Source: Mesorhizobium sp. NFR06 | Lineage (GTDB): Bacteria; Pseudomonadota; Alphaproteobacteria; Rhizobiales; Rhizobiaceae | Direction: 5' to 3' | Assembly: GCF_900115245.1 (NCBI RefSeq) | Contig: NZ_FOVT01000020.1 | Span: forward strand, 39,784 to 103,783 | DNA length: 64,000 bases | Part shown: positions 15,894-23,095 of the stretch, piece by piece | How positions within the stretch are numbered: position 1 is the stretch's first letter | Layout: every line of letters begins with the position of its first letter | The notes under the pieces: generated by a model | The model's input: the letters and a program-made list of their open reading frames with translations, nothing else | Database searches by the model: none | Told to the model about the DNA's origin: nothing | Made by a program: the position numbers and the translations under genes

Positions 15894-16355
15894 ATGAAAC
15901 ACGCACTTTTCGCGGTGCTCGGCGCCATTGCGGTCTTGACCGCGGCCCCGATCGCCATTGCCGTTCCGGCCTATGCCGTGGACGACATCGAGGGCGCCGA
16001 CGCGCCCGACCTGACCGCCGTCAAGGCCAAGATCGAAGCCAAGGACTACAAGGGCGCGCTGGCCGACCTGCGCGACCTCGCGCAGGACACTCAGCAGGCC
16101 GATGTCTACAATCTGCTCGGCTTCACGCTGCGCAAGACCGGCGACTACCAGACCTCGCTGACCTACTACACCAAGGCGCTGGAGCTTAAGCCCGACCATA
16201 AGGCGGCGCATGAATATCTGGGCGAGCTCTATGTCGAGACCGGCGACATGGCCAAGGCCAATGACCAGCTCGCCTCGCTGCAAAAGCTTTGCCCGGCGGG
16301 CTGCGAGGAGCTTTCCGACCTCAAGCAGGCGATTGACACCAAGGTGACGAAGTAG
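15894..16355 (+). CDS. Secreted TPR protein
   Basis: A 153-residue periplasmic protein with a signal peptide (MKHALFAVLGAIAVLTAAPIA...VPAYA) and two to three tetratricopeptide repeats, seen as ADVYNLLGFTLRKTGDYQTS and the adjoining ALELKPDHKAAHEYLGELY. Two cysteines in LCPAGCEEL near the C-terminus may form a disulfide. TPRs mediate protein contacts. It sits 49 bases after the exported metallo-hydrolase, so a shared transcript and periplasmic partnership are plausible but unproven. Confidence 0.82.
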   Translation: MKHALFAVLGAIAVLTAAPIAIAVPAYAVDDIEGADAPDLTAVKAKIEAKDYKGALADLRDLAQDTQQADVYNLLGFTLRKTGDYQTSLTYYTKALELKPDHKAAHEYLGELYVETGDMAKANDQLASLQKLCPAGCEELSDLKQAIDTKVTK

Positions 16356-16366
16356 GCGGCCCGTTT

Positions 16367-16393
16367 CCTCGCCCCCACAAAGTGGGGGAGAGG
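16367..16393 (+). terminator. Hairpin after the TPR gene
   Basis: CCTCGCCCCCAC-AAA-GTGGGGGAGAGG forms an 11-of-12 bp stem 12 bases past the stop. It belongs to the RIME-like palindrome family of this chromosome and lacks a U-run. Confidence 0.4.
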
Positions 16394-16590
16394 TGGACGC
16401 GAAGCGGCCGGAGAGGGGGACCTGGCGCCGACCTTGCCCCCATGAGCACTGAATTTTTGGGCGCCACGGCGGCAGCGCCCGAAAACCGGAGCCGGCGTTC
16501 CTCTCCCTCGCGCCGGCTCCGACCTATTCAACCTCAACGCGCGTCCATCGGGGCGCGACGCTGCCTGTTTCCAGCAAATGGAGCGGACCC

Positions 16591-17073
16591 ATGACACCGA
16601 CCGAACTCGCCGGGAAGCTGCGCGCCAGGGACGTGGCCTTGCTTGCCGGCCGGCTGCTTTTGTCCCTGATCTTCGTGCATGAGGGGCTGGAGCTGGCGAC
16701 CCATTTCGAGGGCGCCCAGAAGGCGATGGCAGCACTCGGCGTCGGCACGCCGCTGCTTGTCGCCACCATTGCACTGCAGCTTGGCGCCGGCCTGTCGGTG
16801 GCGCTCGGCATACTGGCGCGGCTGGGCGCGATCGGGCTCGGCTTGTTCTGCCTGATGACGGCCGGCCTCTTCCACACCAATTTTGCCAGCCAGAACGAAC
16901 TGCTGCATTTCGAGAAGGACCTCGCCATCGCCGGCGGCATGTTCATCCTGGCGCTGAGCGGGGCGGGCAGGCTGGCGGTGGATCGGGTGTTGGCCGGATT
17001 CGCCAGGGGTCCCAAGATTGATCCGCCCGTCGAGCAGCATCTGTCGGTGGGGGAGGCGAACCTGCCCCTTTGA
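16591..17073 (+). CDS. DoxX family membrane protein
   Basis: A 160-residue inner-membrane protein with four hydrophobic segments: VALLAGRLLLSLIFVHEGLE, the LLVATIALQLGAG region, IGLGLFCLMTAGLFH and LAIAGGMFILALSG. The first segment with its R...G pattern and the length match DoxX/SURF4-like proteins. Members have been linked to thiosulfate oxidation or redox stress, but nothing here indicates which. TGGAG precedes the ATG at 16591. Convergent with the SDR gene. Confidence 0.82.
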   Translation: MTPTELAGKLRARDVALLAGRLLLSLIFVHEGLELATHFEGAQKAMAALGVGTPLLVATIALQLGAGLSVALGILARLGAIGLGLFCLMTAGLFHTNFASQNELLHFEKDLAIAGGMFILALSGAGRLAVDRVLAGFARGPKIDPPVEQHLSVGEANLPL

Positions 17074-17091
17074 CGGGCGTCGCCACTCCTC

Positions 17092-17874
17092 TCACAATAC
17101 ACTCGTGATCCCGCCATCCACGAGCAGCGTCTGCCCCGTCACGAAGCTCGCGGCGTCCGACGCCAGGAACACCGCGGCGCCCGCAAGTTCCTCCACGTCG
17201 CCCCAACGCCGCATCGGCGTGCGGCCGGTGAGCCAGGTCGAGAATGTCTCGTCGGCGACCAGGGCGGCGTTGAGCTCGGTCTTGAAATAACCCGGCGCGA
17301 TGGCGTTGACACGCACGCCGTACTGGCCCCATTCGCCGGCCATCGACTTGGTCAGCATGGTGATGGCGCCCTTGCTCGCCGCGTAAGGCGCGATCGAGGG
17401 GCGGGCGAGCGCGCTCTGCACCGAGGAGACGTTGATGATGACGCCCTTGCGGCGCGCGATCATGCCCTTCACGGCAGCGCGGCTCACCTTGAACACGCCG
17501 TCGAGATTGGTCGCCATCAGCGCGTCCCAGTCGGCGTCGCTGAACGTTTCCAGCGGCGCGCGGCGCTGGATGCCGGCATTGTTGACCAGGATGTCGATGG
17601 GCCCGATGCCGGCTTCCGCAGCCGCGATTGCCTGCTCGACCGACTGCGTATCGGTCACGTCGATCACCGATTCCGCGATGGTGTGGCCCTCGGCGCGCAA
17701 GCGATCGCCGGCCGCCTTCAACTCCTGCGCCTTGCGGCCGCCGATGGTGACGCGTGCGCCGGCGCCGGCCAGCGCTTCGGCGAAGGCGAGGCCCAGGCCG
17801 CGGCTGGCGCCGGTGATGAAGGCATGCCTGCCTTCGAGGCCGAACAGGCGGCCGAGATAATCAGTCGAATGCAA
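17092..17874 (-). CDS. idnO: SDR oxidoreductase, gluconate 5-dehydrogenase-like
   Basis: A 260-residue short-chain dehydrogenase. Seen: TGASRGLG cofactor motif (about 20-27), NNAG near 94, and the catalytic Ser (VSSVQSA) and Tyr-x-x-x-Lys (YAASKGA near 157). The opening YLGRLFGLEGRHAFITG is typical of gluconate 5-dehydrogenases, which reduce 5-ketogluconate. No ATG is available; the likely start is TTG at 17874 with GAAGGTG upstream. The adjacent upstream frame is the broken end of an L-idonate 5-dehydrogenase gene, its usual partner, so this may be a relict of a broken idn operon. Confidence 0.82.
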   Translation of the reverse strand: MHSTDYLGRLFGLEGRHAFITGASRGLGLAFAEALAGAGARVTIGGRKAQELKAAGDRLRAEGHTIAESVIDVTDTQSVEQAIAAAEAGIGPIDILVNNAGIQRRAPLETFSDADWDALMATNLDGVFKVSRAAVKGMIARRKGVIINVSSVQSALARPSIAPYAASKGAITMLTKSMAGEWGQYGVRVNAIAPGYFKTELNAALVADETFSTWLTGRTPMRRWGDVEELAGAAVFLASDAASFVTGQTLLVDGGITSVL

Positions 17875-18085
17875 TTTGCACCTTCATCGATTTGTCGCTC
17901 GCCGGCTCGAAGACTTTTCGAGCCGCGGCGATCGGCGGCCTGTCGCCGGGCAGCGGGGCAACATCGATCCGTGCCGGCCGATCAGGTCGACGGCCAGGGG
18001 TGAATTGCGTGTCGAAGCGGAAGCTGCCCTTCAATTGGATTTCCTTGCTGACGATCATCGAGGCCGAAAGCCCGCCGTCGCGCCT
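17861..18085 (-). pseudogene. idnD: L-idonate 5-dehydrogenase remnant (3' end)
   Basis: The 3' part of a zinc alcohol dehydrogenase gene. MIVSKEIQLKGSFRFDTQF, then RIDVAPL, AARKVFEPASDKSMKVQIAF and stop match the C-terminus of L-idonate 5-dehydrogenase. Between QF and RIDV the expected LAVDLIGR is found in another frame, so at least two compensating frameshifts lie near 17970-18000. Nothing of the catalytic N-terminal domain remains upstream before the ProC gene. The remnant ends inside the first codons of the SDR gene, as in an intact idnD-idnO operon. Confidence 0.72.
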
Positions 18086-18291
18086 TGTCGGAAATTTTCT
18101 CGCCCACAGCTAGCAGGAAAGTCGTGGCCATGCACGACATGCTGAGCGAAGTGCCCGCCCGCGTGCGCACGGCTGTCGAACGACGGGCTCGGTCCTTGAG
18201 CGCGCGCCGTTGGCGATCTGGATTGGTCTCCTAAGGCCTTGTGGCCATTTTGTCTAAAGACGATGTTCCTGCGATTGGCGCCGGCTTGCGA

Positions 18292-19062
18292 TCACTCGCC
18301 CGCGATGCGCTTGTGCACGCGCCCCAGGCTCTCGGCAAAGGCATCGAACGTGCCGCGCTCGCTCAACTCGCGCAGCACCTGCTCGTTGATGCCGCCGCGC
18401 GTCGCATAGTCCTGCGAAAGATGCATGAAATCTTCGTCCGGCGCCGTGTCCGGCGCGTTGGCCAACGCCTTGTAGATGCTGGCGATGTAGGCGCGTGCCT
18501 TGTCGCTCGAAACACCTTGGCTCCGCACCCACGCGTGGATCGTGTCGAGATATTTGAAATAGCTGGCATAGGTGGCGGTGACGACGCTGAGCGCGTCGAA
18601 CTCGTCCTGATCCTCGACCTCGATCACGCCGCCCAGCCTACCGAAGAAGGCCGTCACGATCGGGTCCGGCGGACAGATGATCGTCGCGCCCTGCAAGCGG
18701 GCGATCATCGGCATGGGCAGGGCTTTCGTCACCTGTGTCGCCGGCGCGACAAGCGCGGCGATCTCCCCGCGCGATATCGTGGCGATCAGGCTGACGACAT
18801 GATGGTCCGGCCGGAACCGCAATTCCCGCAGCACTTCGCGCGCGATCTGCGGCCGCACCGCGAGCATGACGGTGTCGGATTGGTCGAGCACCGCCTGGTT
18901 GTCGGCGGCAATGCGCACATCCGGGAAGCGCGCGGCGAGGTCGGCCGCGATCGCCTCGTTGCGCGGCGAGATCACCACTGGCGTCGTCTCGCCCGGCAGC
19001 GATTTCAACCCGGTGACGATCGCCGAGCTCAACGCGCCCGTGCCGACAAAGCCAAGTTTCAT
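18292..19062 (-). CDS. proC: Pyrroline-5-carboxylate reductase family protein
   Basis: A 256-residue NAD(P)-dependent reductase. The N-terminal Rossmann motif MKLGFVGTGALSSAIVTGL is clear; LAVRPQIAREVLRELRF and ITKALPMP-like (VTKALPMPMIAR) segments follow as in ProC, which makes proline from pyrroline-5-carboxylate. The C-terminal dimer domain is present but diverged, so it may be a second ProC-like reductase rather than the main biosynthetic enzyme. The start at 19062 is the only ATG giving a proper N-terminal Rossmann strand. Confidence 0.8.
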   Translation of the reverse strand: MKLGFVGTGALSSAIVTGLKSLPGETTPVVISPRNEAIAADLAARFPDVRIAADNQAVLDQSDTVMLAVRPQIAREVLRELRFRPDHHVVSLIATISRGEIAALVAPATQVTKALPMPMIARLQGATIICPPDPIVTAFFGRLGGVIEVEDQDEFDALSVVTATYASYFKYLDTIHAWVRSQGVSSDKARAYIASIYKALANAPDTAPDEDFMHLSQDYATRGGINEQVLRELSERGTFDAFAESLGRVHKRIAGE

Positions 19063-19201
19063 AGATGCTCTCGTCCCTGTATTTCGGATCGGCGCGACAA
19101 TAACGACGGTTCCGTTACCGGCAAGGGGAACGATTGGCGCGATCACGGCTCCGAGGTGGTGAGGCTGCAGCACAAGGCGACAGCCTCTCCCTGATGCCCA
19201 G

Positions 19202-19492
19202 TTAGCGCTTCGGTCCGAACCCCGGATAAGGGTTGAGCGGCACGATCGACGCGATGTCCATCATGCCGGCCTCGATCAGCGGCAAGGTGGCGAGATGGCC
19301 GCGCACTTCGTTTTCGTCGGCCGCCTCGAACATCATGCCGCTGCCGGGGACGTCGCCGCGATTCCAGATCTGGCGCACCGCGCCTTGCGCATAAAGCGTC
19401 TTGCGCTGTTCGGACTCGGGTGGCAGCAGCGGCGCAAAATCGGCGTCGCTGAACTTCTGGGTGTTGCGGGTGAGTAGGGCAAAGAACTGCAT
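19202..19492 (-). CDS. Muconolactone isomerase/YciI-like protein
   Basis: A 96-residue protein of the dimeric alpha+beta barrel type. The opening MQFFALLTRNTQKFSDADFAP and the SGMMFEAADENEVRGHLATLPL segment resemble muconolactone delta-isomerase-like and YciI-like proteins; a catabolic partner is absent, so no reaction is assigned. AAGGAG lies ideally before the ATG. Divergent from a LysR gene, which commonly regulates such a neighbour through the shared region 19493-19607. Confidence 0.72.
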   Translation of the reverse strand: MQFFALLTRNTQKFSDADFAPLLPPESEQRKTLYAQGAVRQIWNRGDVPGSGMMFEAADENEVRGHLATLPLIEAGMMDIASIVPLNPYPGFGPKR

Positions 19493-19607
19493 GGCGATCT
19501 CCTTGTGGCCGGTTTCTGAGGGAGATATCGCGCCGCCTGACCAGACTGTCCAAGACTGATTAGGCTATAGTTGAGACCTTCAGAGTCTTGATCCGTGGAG
19601 GCGAAAG

Positions 19608-20498
19608 ATGCTCGACCTGCGCCAGATAAGATATTTCATCGCCGTCGCCGAGGCCGGCAATGTCGGCCGCGCCGCCGAGCAATTGCACATTTCGCAATCG
19701 CCCTTGAGCCGGCAGATCATGCAGCTCGAGGAACAGCTCGGCGTCACATTGTTCGAGCGGGCGAAGCAGCGCGTCCATCTCAATGCCGAGGGCAGGGCTT
19801 TCCTTGCCGAAGCCCGCGCGTTGCTTGCCAATGCGGCGCGGCTGGAAGAGCTCGGCCGCAACCTCGCCAGCGGCGCCACAGGCAGTCTGGCCATCGGCTA
19901 TGTTGAGGGCGCGGTGCATGCCGGGCTGGTCGCGACCATGCTGAAGGATTTCCGCCGCGCGCGGCCGGATTTCCATCTGCAGCTGCGCAGCCGTCGCACG
20001 GCGGCGCAGTTCGAGGATCTGAGGCAGCGCGTGCTCGACCTCGGTTTCGTCTATGCGCCGGCGCCGGAGGGCGATCCGGATCTTGAGAGCGAGCTGGTGC
20101 GGCGCGAGCCGCTGGTTCTGGCAATCCCCGAGGGCGATCCGCTGGTCGATGTAGCCGACATCGCGCCGGGCCAGCTCGACGGGCGCGTCTGGATCACCGT
20201 CGTGCGCCAGCCCGGCGACACCAACCGAGCGCAGTTCCTGGCGGCCTGCGCCGAATCCGGCTTCGTTCCTGATATCGTTTACGAGACGGCCGATCCCTTG
20301 ACCTCGCTCGGCTTGGTCAGCGCCGGCCTCGGCCTGGCGACGGTGCAGGAAAGCCTGCGAAGCGCGGCACCCCCCGGCGTGATCTTCCGCGACCTGCCGT
20401 GGTTCAAGCGCAGCGTGTCGATCCATCTCGCCTGGCGGAAGAATGACCGGCGGGCAGTGATTGGGGATTTGAGGAGGGCAGCAGGCAGTAGGCAGTAG
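19608..20498 (+). CDS. LysR family transcriptional regulator
   Basis: A 296-residue regulator. The N-terminal winged helix-turn-helix (MLDLRQIRYFIAVAEAGNVG, then RAAEQLHISQSPLSRQIMQL) is followed by an effector-binding domain (about 90-290). GTGGAGG precedes the ATG. It faces the small YciI-like gene across 115 bases, the classical arrangement for control of that gene. The last codons (AAGSRQ) and the stop are built from a tandem GGCAGTA repeat, so the original C-terminus has been altered or extended by the repeat. Confidence 0.92.
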   Translation: MLDLRQIRYFIAVAEAGNVGRAAEQLHISQSPLSRQIMQLEEQLGVTLFERAKQRVHLNAEGRAFLAEARALLANAARLEELGRNLASGATGSLAIGYVEGAVHAGLVATMLKDFRRARPDFHLQLRSRRTAAQFEDLRQRVLDLGFVYAPAPEGDPDLESELVRREPLVLAIPEGDPLVDVADIAPGQLDGRVWITVVRQPGDTNRAQFLAACAESGFVPDIVYETADPLTSLGLVSAGLGLATVQESLRSAAPPGVIFRDLPWFKRSVSIHLAWRKNDRRAVIGDLRRAAGSRQ

Positions 20499-20545
20499 GC
20501 AGTAGGTGCTCTTTCCTATTTGCCTACTGCCCGATCCCTACTGCC
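20484..20545. repeat. GGCAGTA tandem/inverted repeat
   Basis: Three head-to-tail copies of GGCAGTA (20484-20504) face inverted copies TACTGCC at 20525-20531 and 20539-20545, making a hairpin between two convergent genes. The LysR stop codon (20496-20498) lies in the direct copies and the LOG stop codon (20545-20547) in the inverted ones. It probably serves as a bidirectional transcript end. Confidence 0.7.
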
Positions 20546-21156
20546 TACATCTTGTCTATCACCGCCCGCACCCCCTCGGTCGGCGCGTCGACCGACGAGC
20601 CGGCCACCATGATGGCGGCGACGATTGCCGCGGGGTCGTTGACCACTAGCGGCTTCACCCGGTGCGCGGTGTGGATGAAGCCTTCCCCCGACATGTGCTC
20701 GAGGAGCGCCATCATCGGGTCCCAGAATCCCTTTACATTGGCAAAGACGATCGGCTTGCGATGATGGCCGAGCTGCGCCCAGGTCATGATCTCGACGATT
20801 TCCTCCACCGTGCCGATGCCGCCGGGCAGCGCCACAAAGGCGTCGGATTTTTCGAACATGCTGTGCTTGCGCTCGTGCATGTTGTCGGTGATCAAAAGCT
20901 CGTCGAGCTTGTCGAGGGCAGTCTCGGTCGCCTCCTTGTTGATCAGGAAGCGCGGGATGATGCCGGTGACCTTGCCGCCGGCCTTGAGCGCGCCGTCGGC
21001 GACAGCGCCCATGATACCCTTGGTGCCGCCGCCATAGATCAGGCGCAACCCGGATTTGGCAAGCGAGCGGCCGAGTATGTGGCCGGCCTTGATATAGGCC
21101 TCGTCGCGGCCCGGAGACGAGCCGCAATAGACGCAGACGGATCGAATCGTGTTCAT
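20545..21156 (-). CDS. LOG family protein (TIGR00730)
   Basis: A 203-residue Rossmann-fold protein of the Lonely Guy family; members are cytokinin-activating or nucleotide 5'-monophosphate phosphoribohydrolases. Seen: VCVYCGSSPG at residues 7-16, LIYGGGTKGIMGAVADGA near 39 and the signature PGGIGTVEEIVEI near 110, which carries the substrate and catalytic residues. Length is usual. Whether it makes free cytokinins or simply recycles nucleotides cannot be told. Its stop lies within the GGCAGTA repeat. Confidence 0.9.
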   Translation of the reverse strand: MNTIRSVCVYCGSSPGRDEAYIKAGHILGRSLAKSGLRLIYGGGTKGIMGAVADGALKAGGKVTGIIPRFLINKEATETALDKLDELLITDNMHERKHSMFEKSDAFVALPGGIGTVEEIVEIMTWAQLGHHRKPIVFANVKGFWDPMMALLEHMSGEGFIHTAHRVKPLVVNDPAAIVAAIMVAGSSVDAPTEGVRAVIDKM

Positions 21157-21276
21157 GACGATGATTGGTGATGGGGACGGTTGGCCGGGTCAAGCCCGCG
21201 GACGGGCTTTTTCTTGTGAGCTTGGAGAAAACACGCTAGACCGAGCGTTAGGTGGCTAAGGGGGCAATACAGAGTT

Positions 21277-22653
21277 ATGGCTATCAATCCTTCTAGGGCG
21301 TTTTTGTTCGCGACGGGCGGCATCGTCGTCGTTGCGGCGGTCGCCTATGGGTCGGGTGCGCTCGATCCTTATGTCGGTCAGAAACCGGCGCAGGTCGCGG
21401 CACTTCCGCAGACCGATGCGAAACCGGCCGAATCCTCGGGCACGACCACCGAGGGGCGCGTGCCCCAGGCTCCTGCTACGATGGCGCCGGCCAACACGAT
21501 GGCACCCGCCGACGGCGCGACGGCACCGGCCGCCGCCGGTCCGACGCTGCCGACCTTCGATGTGGTGCGCGTCGAAGGCAACGGCTCGATCGTCGTCGCT
21601 GGCAGCGCCGCGCCCAACGCCAAGGTCGAGATCCTGAATGGCGCAACGGTGCTCGGCTCGACCGATTCCGGCCCTGACGGCGCCTTCGCCATCGTGCTCG
21701 ACGATCCGCTGAAGCCGGGCGACTATACGATCACGCTGCGCCAGACGGTCGGCGGCGCTGCCGTCGCCTCGGCCCAGACCGCTGTCGTCTCCGTGCCGCA
21801 GAGCCCGACGGGCCAGGTCTTGGCGATGGTCGAGGAACCGGGCAAGGCCGCGCAACTGATCACCGTTCCTGAAGCCGGAACCAAGCCGGCCGCGCCAGCA
21901 GCCTCCAAGCAGGCGGCGGCTCCGGGAACGACCGCCACCGGCGACCAGGCGTCCGCGCCGGCGACCGGTGAACCAAAGATCGTTGTCGAAGCGGTCGAGA
22001 TCGACGGCAGCAAGATCTTCGTCGCAGGCACGGCCGATCCCGGCCGCAAGGTGCGCGCCTATGCCGATGCCATCCTGCTCGGCGATGCGCAGACCTCGCG
22101 CGACGGTCATTTCCTGATCGAGGCGAAGCGCGACATTCCGGTCGGCAACTACACCATCCATGTCGATGGCCTCGACAATGACGGCGTCAAGGTCGTCGCC
22201 CGCGCCGCCGTGCCGTTCGAGCGCGAGCCCGGCGAATCGATCGCCGCCGTCGCGCCAGGTGAGACCAAGACGGGCGAGACCAAGCCGGCGACCGCCGATG
22301 CCGAGGCGCCCGCGGCTTCGGCCACTGCGGGGACCAAGCCCGCCGAGGCGCCCGCCAAGGTCGCCGAGGCAACACCGTCGACCGGCGTGTCGGAGACCGT
22401 CGCGCCGAAGCTCGAGCATGCCGACGGCACCGTCATCATCCGCCGCAACGACACCCTCTGGCGCATCTCGCGCCGCGTCTACGGCCACGGCACGCGCTTC
22501 TCGACCATCTACCTCGCCAACCAGGACCAGATCCGCGATCCCGACCGCATCTGGCCCGGCCAGGTCTTCAAGGTGCCCGGCAAGTCGAAGGAAGGCGAAC
22601 CGGCCGACATGAAGGCCATCGGCGACCAGGTGACCACGCCGAAGACGGAGTAG
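21277..22653 (+). CDS. LysM domain protein with Ig-like repeats
   Basis: A 458-residue envelope protein. A signal/anchor segment (FATGGIVVVAAVAYGSGAL) is followed by an Ala/Pro-rich linker, two related Ig-like modules (VEGNGSIVVAGSAAPNAKVE near 90 and EIDGSKIFVAGTADPGRKVR near 242), a second low-complexity linker, and a C-terminal LysM domain (RRNDTLWRISRRVYG, ending IWPGQVFKVPG). LysM binds peptidoglycan. The two Ig-like modules look like an internal duplication. Similar proteins are common in Rhizobiales; partners are unknown. Confidence 0.88.
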   Translation: MAINPSRAFLFATGGIVVVAAVAYGSGALDPYVGQKPAQVAALPQTDAKPAESSGTTTEGRVPQAPATMAPANTMAPADGATAPAAAGPTLPTFDVVRVEGNGSIVVAGSAAPNAKVEILNGATVLGSTDSGPDGAFAIVLDDPLKPGDYTITLRQTVGGAAVASAQTAVVSVPQSPTGQVLAMVEEPGKAAQLITVPEAGTKPAAPAASKQAAAPGTTATGDQASAPATGEPKIVVEAVEIDGSKIFVAGTADPGRKVRAYADAILLGDAQTSRDGHFLIEAKRDIPVGNYTIHVDGLDNDGVKVVARAAVPFEREPGESIAAVAPGETKTGETKPATADAEAPAASATAGTKPAEAPAKVAEATPSTGVSETVAPKLEHADGTVIIRRNDTLWRISRRVYGHGTRFSTIYLANQDQIRDPDRIWPGQVFKVPGKSKEGEPADMKAIGDQVTTPKTE

Positions 22654-22667
22654 GGGGTGATTGGCCG

Positions 22668-22689
22668 ATCTCCCACCTTGTGGGGAGAT
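22668..22689 (+). terminator. Hairpin after the LysM gene (RIME-like fragment)
   Basis: ATCTCCCAC-CTT-GTGGGGAGAT lies 15 bases past the stop. It is the terminal hairpin of the RIME-like element found at 6793 and 24995, here alone, without the rest of the element. It plausibly ends the LysM transcript. Confidence 0.4.
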
Positions 22690-22752
22690 TGCCCTTGCTA
22701 CCCATCCGCCTAGCTTGCCCTGTCACCCTTCATCGTCTATCGCCGATGGACG

Positions 22753-23070
22753 ATGACCGAATCCCTCGAAAGCCGCTGCGCCGACAGCCGCGCCATGGCG
22801 CTGCGCCTCGCCGCGCTCTCGCATCCGGCGCGCATCGAGATCCTGAAGCATCTTTCGGCCAGCCGTTGCTGCTCTTGCCGCGAGGTGGTCGACCATCTCG
22901 ATCTCGCCCAGTCGACGGTTTCGCAACATCTGAAAATCCTGGTCGAGGCCGGGCTCGTCAGCTTCGAGGCCGATCGCCAGCGCTCGCGCTACGCGGTTGA
23001 TCATGCCGCACTGGCGGGCGTCTCCGCCTCGCTCCGTGAACTCGTCAATTCCTGCTGCGCCAGCCGCTGA
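22753..23070 (+). CDS. ArsR family regulator with Cys-rich recognition region
   Basis: A 105-residue ArsR/SmtB-type winged-helix repressor: ALRLAALSHPARIEILKHL, then DLAQSTVSQHLKILVEAG (recognition helix). Four closely placed cysteines are of note: CCSC just before the DNA-binding helices (near 38-41) and a CC pair in the last residues. The first group sits where ArsR binds As/Sb (ELCVC-type), so metal or thiol sensing is likely. It lies 25 bases before an Atm1-type exporter and probably regulates that operon. Confidence 0.88.
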   Translation: MTESLESRCADSRAMALRLAALSHPARIEILKHLSASRCCSCREVVDHLDLAQSTVSQHLKILVEAGLVSFEADRQRSRYAVDHAALAGVSASLRELVNSCCASR

Positions 23071-23095
23071 CCCTCCCACCCAAAAGGCAAGAATA

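Noticed and set aside
18241..19194. 317-codon plus-strand frame opposite ProC
   Set aside because: Mirror of the ProC gene; composition is His/Arg-rich and no family pattern is seen.
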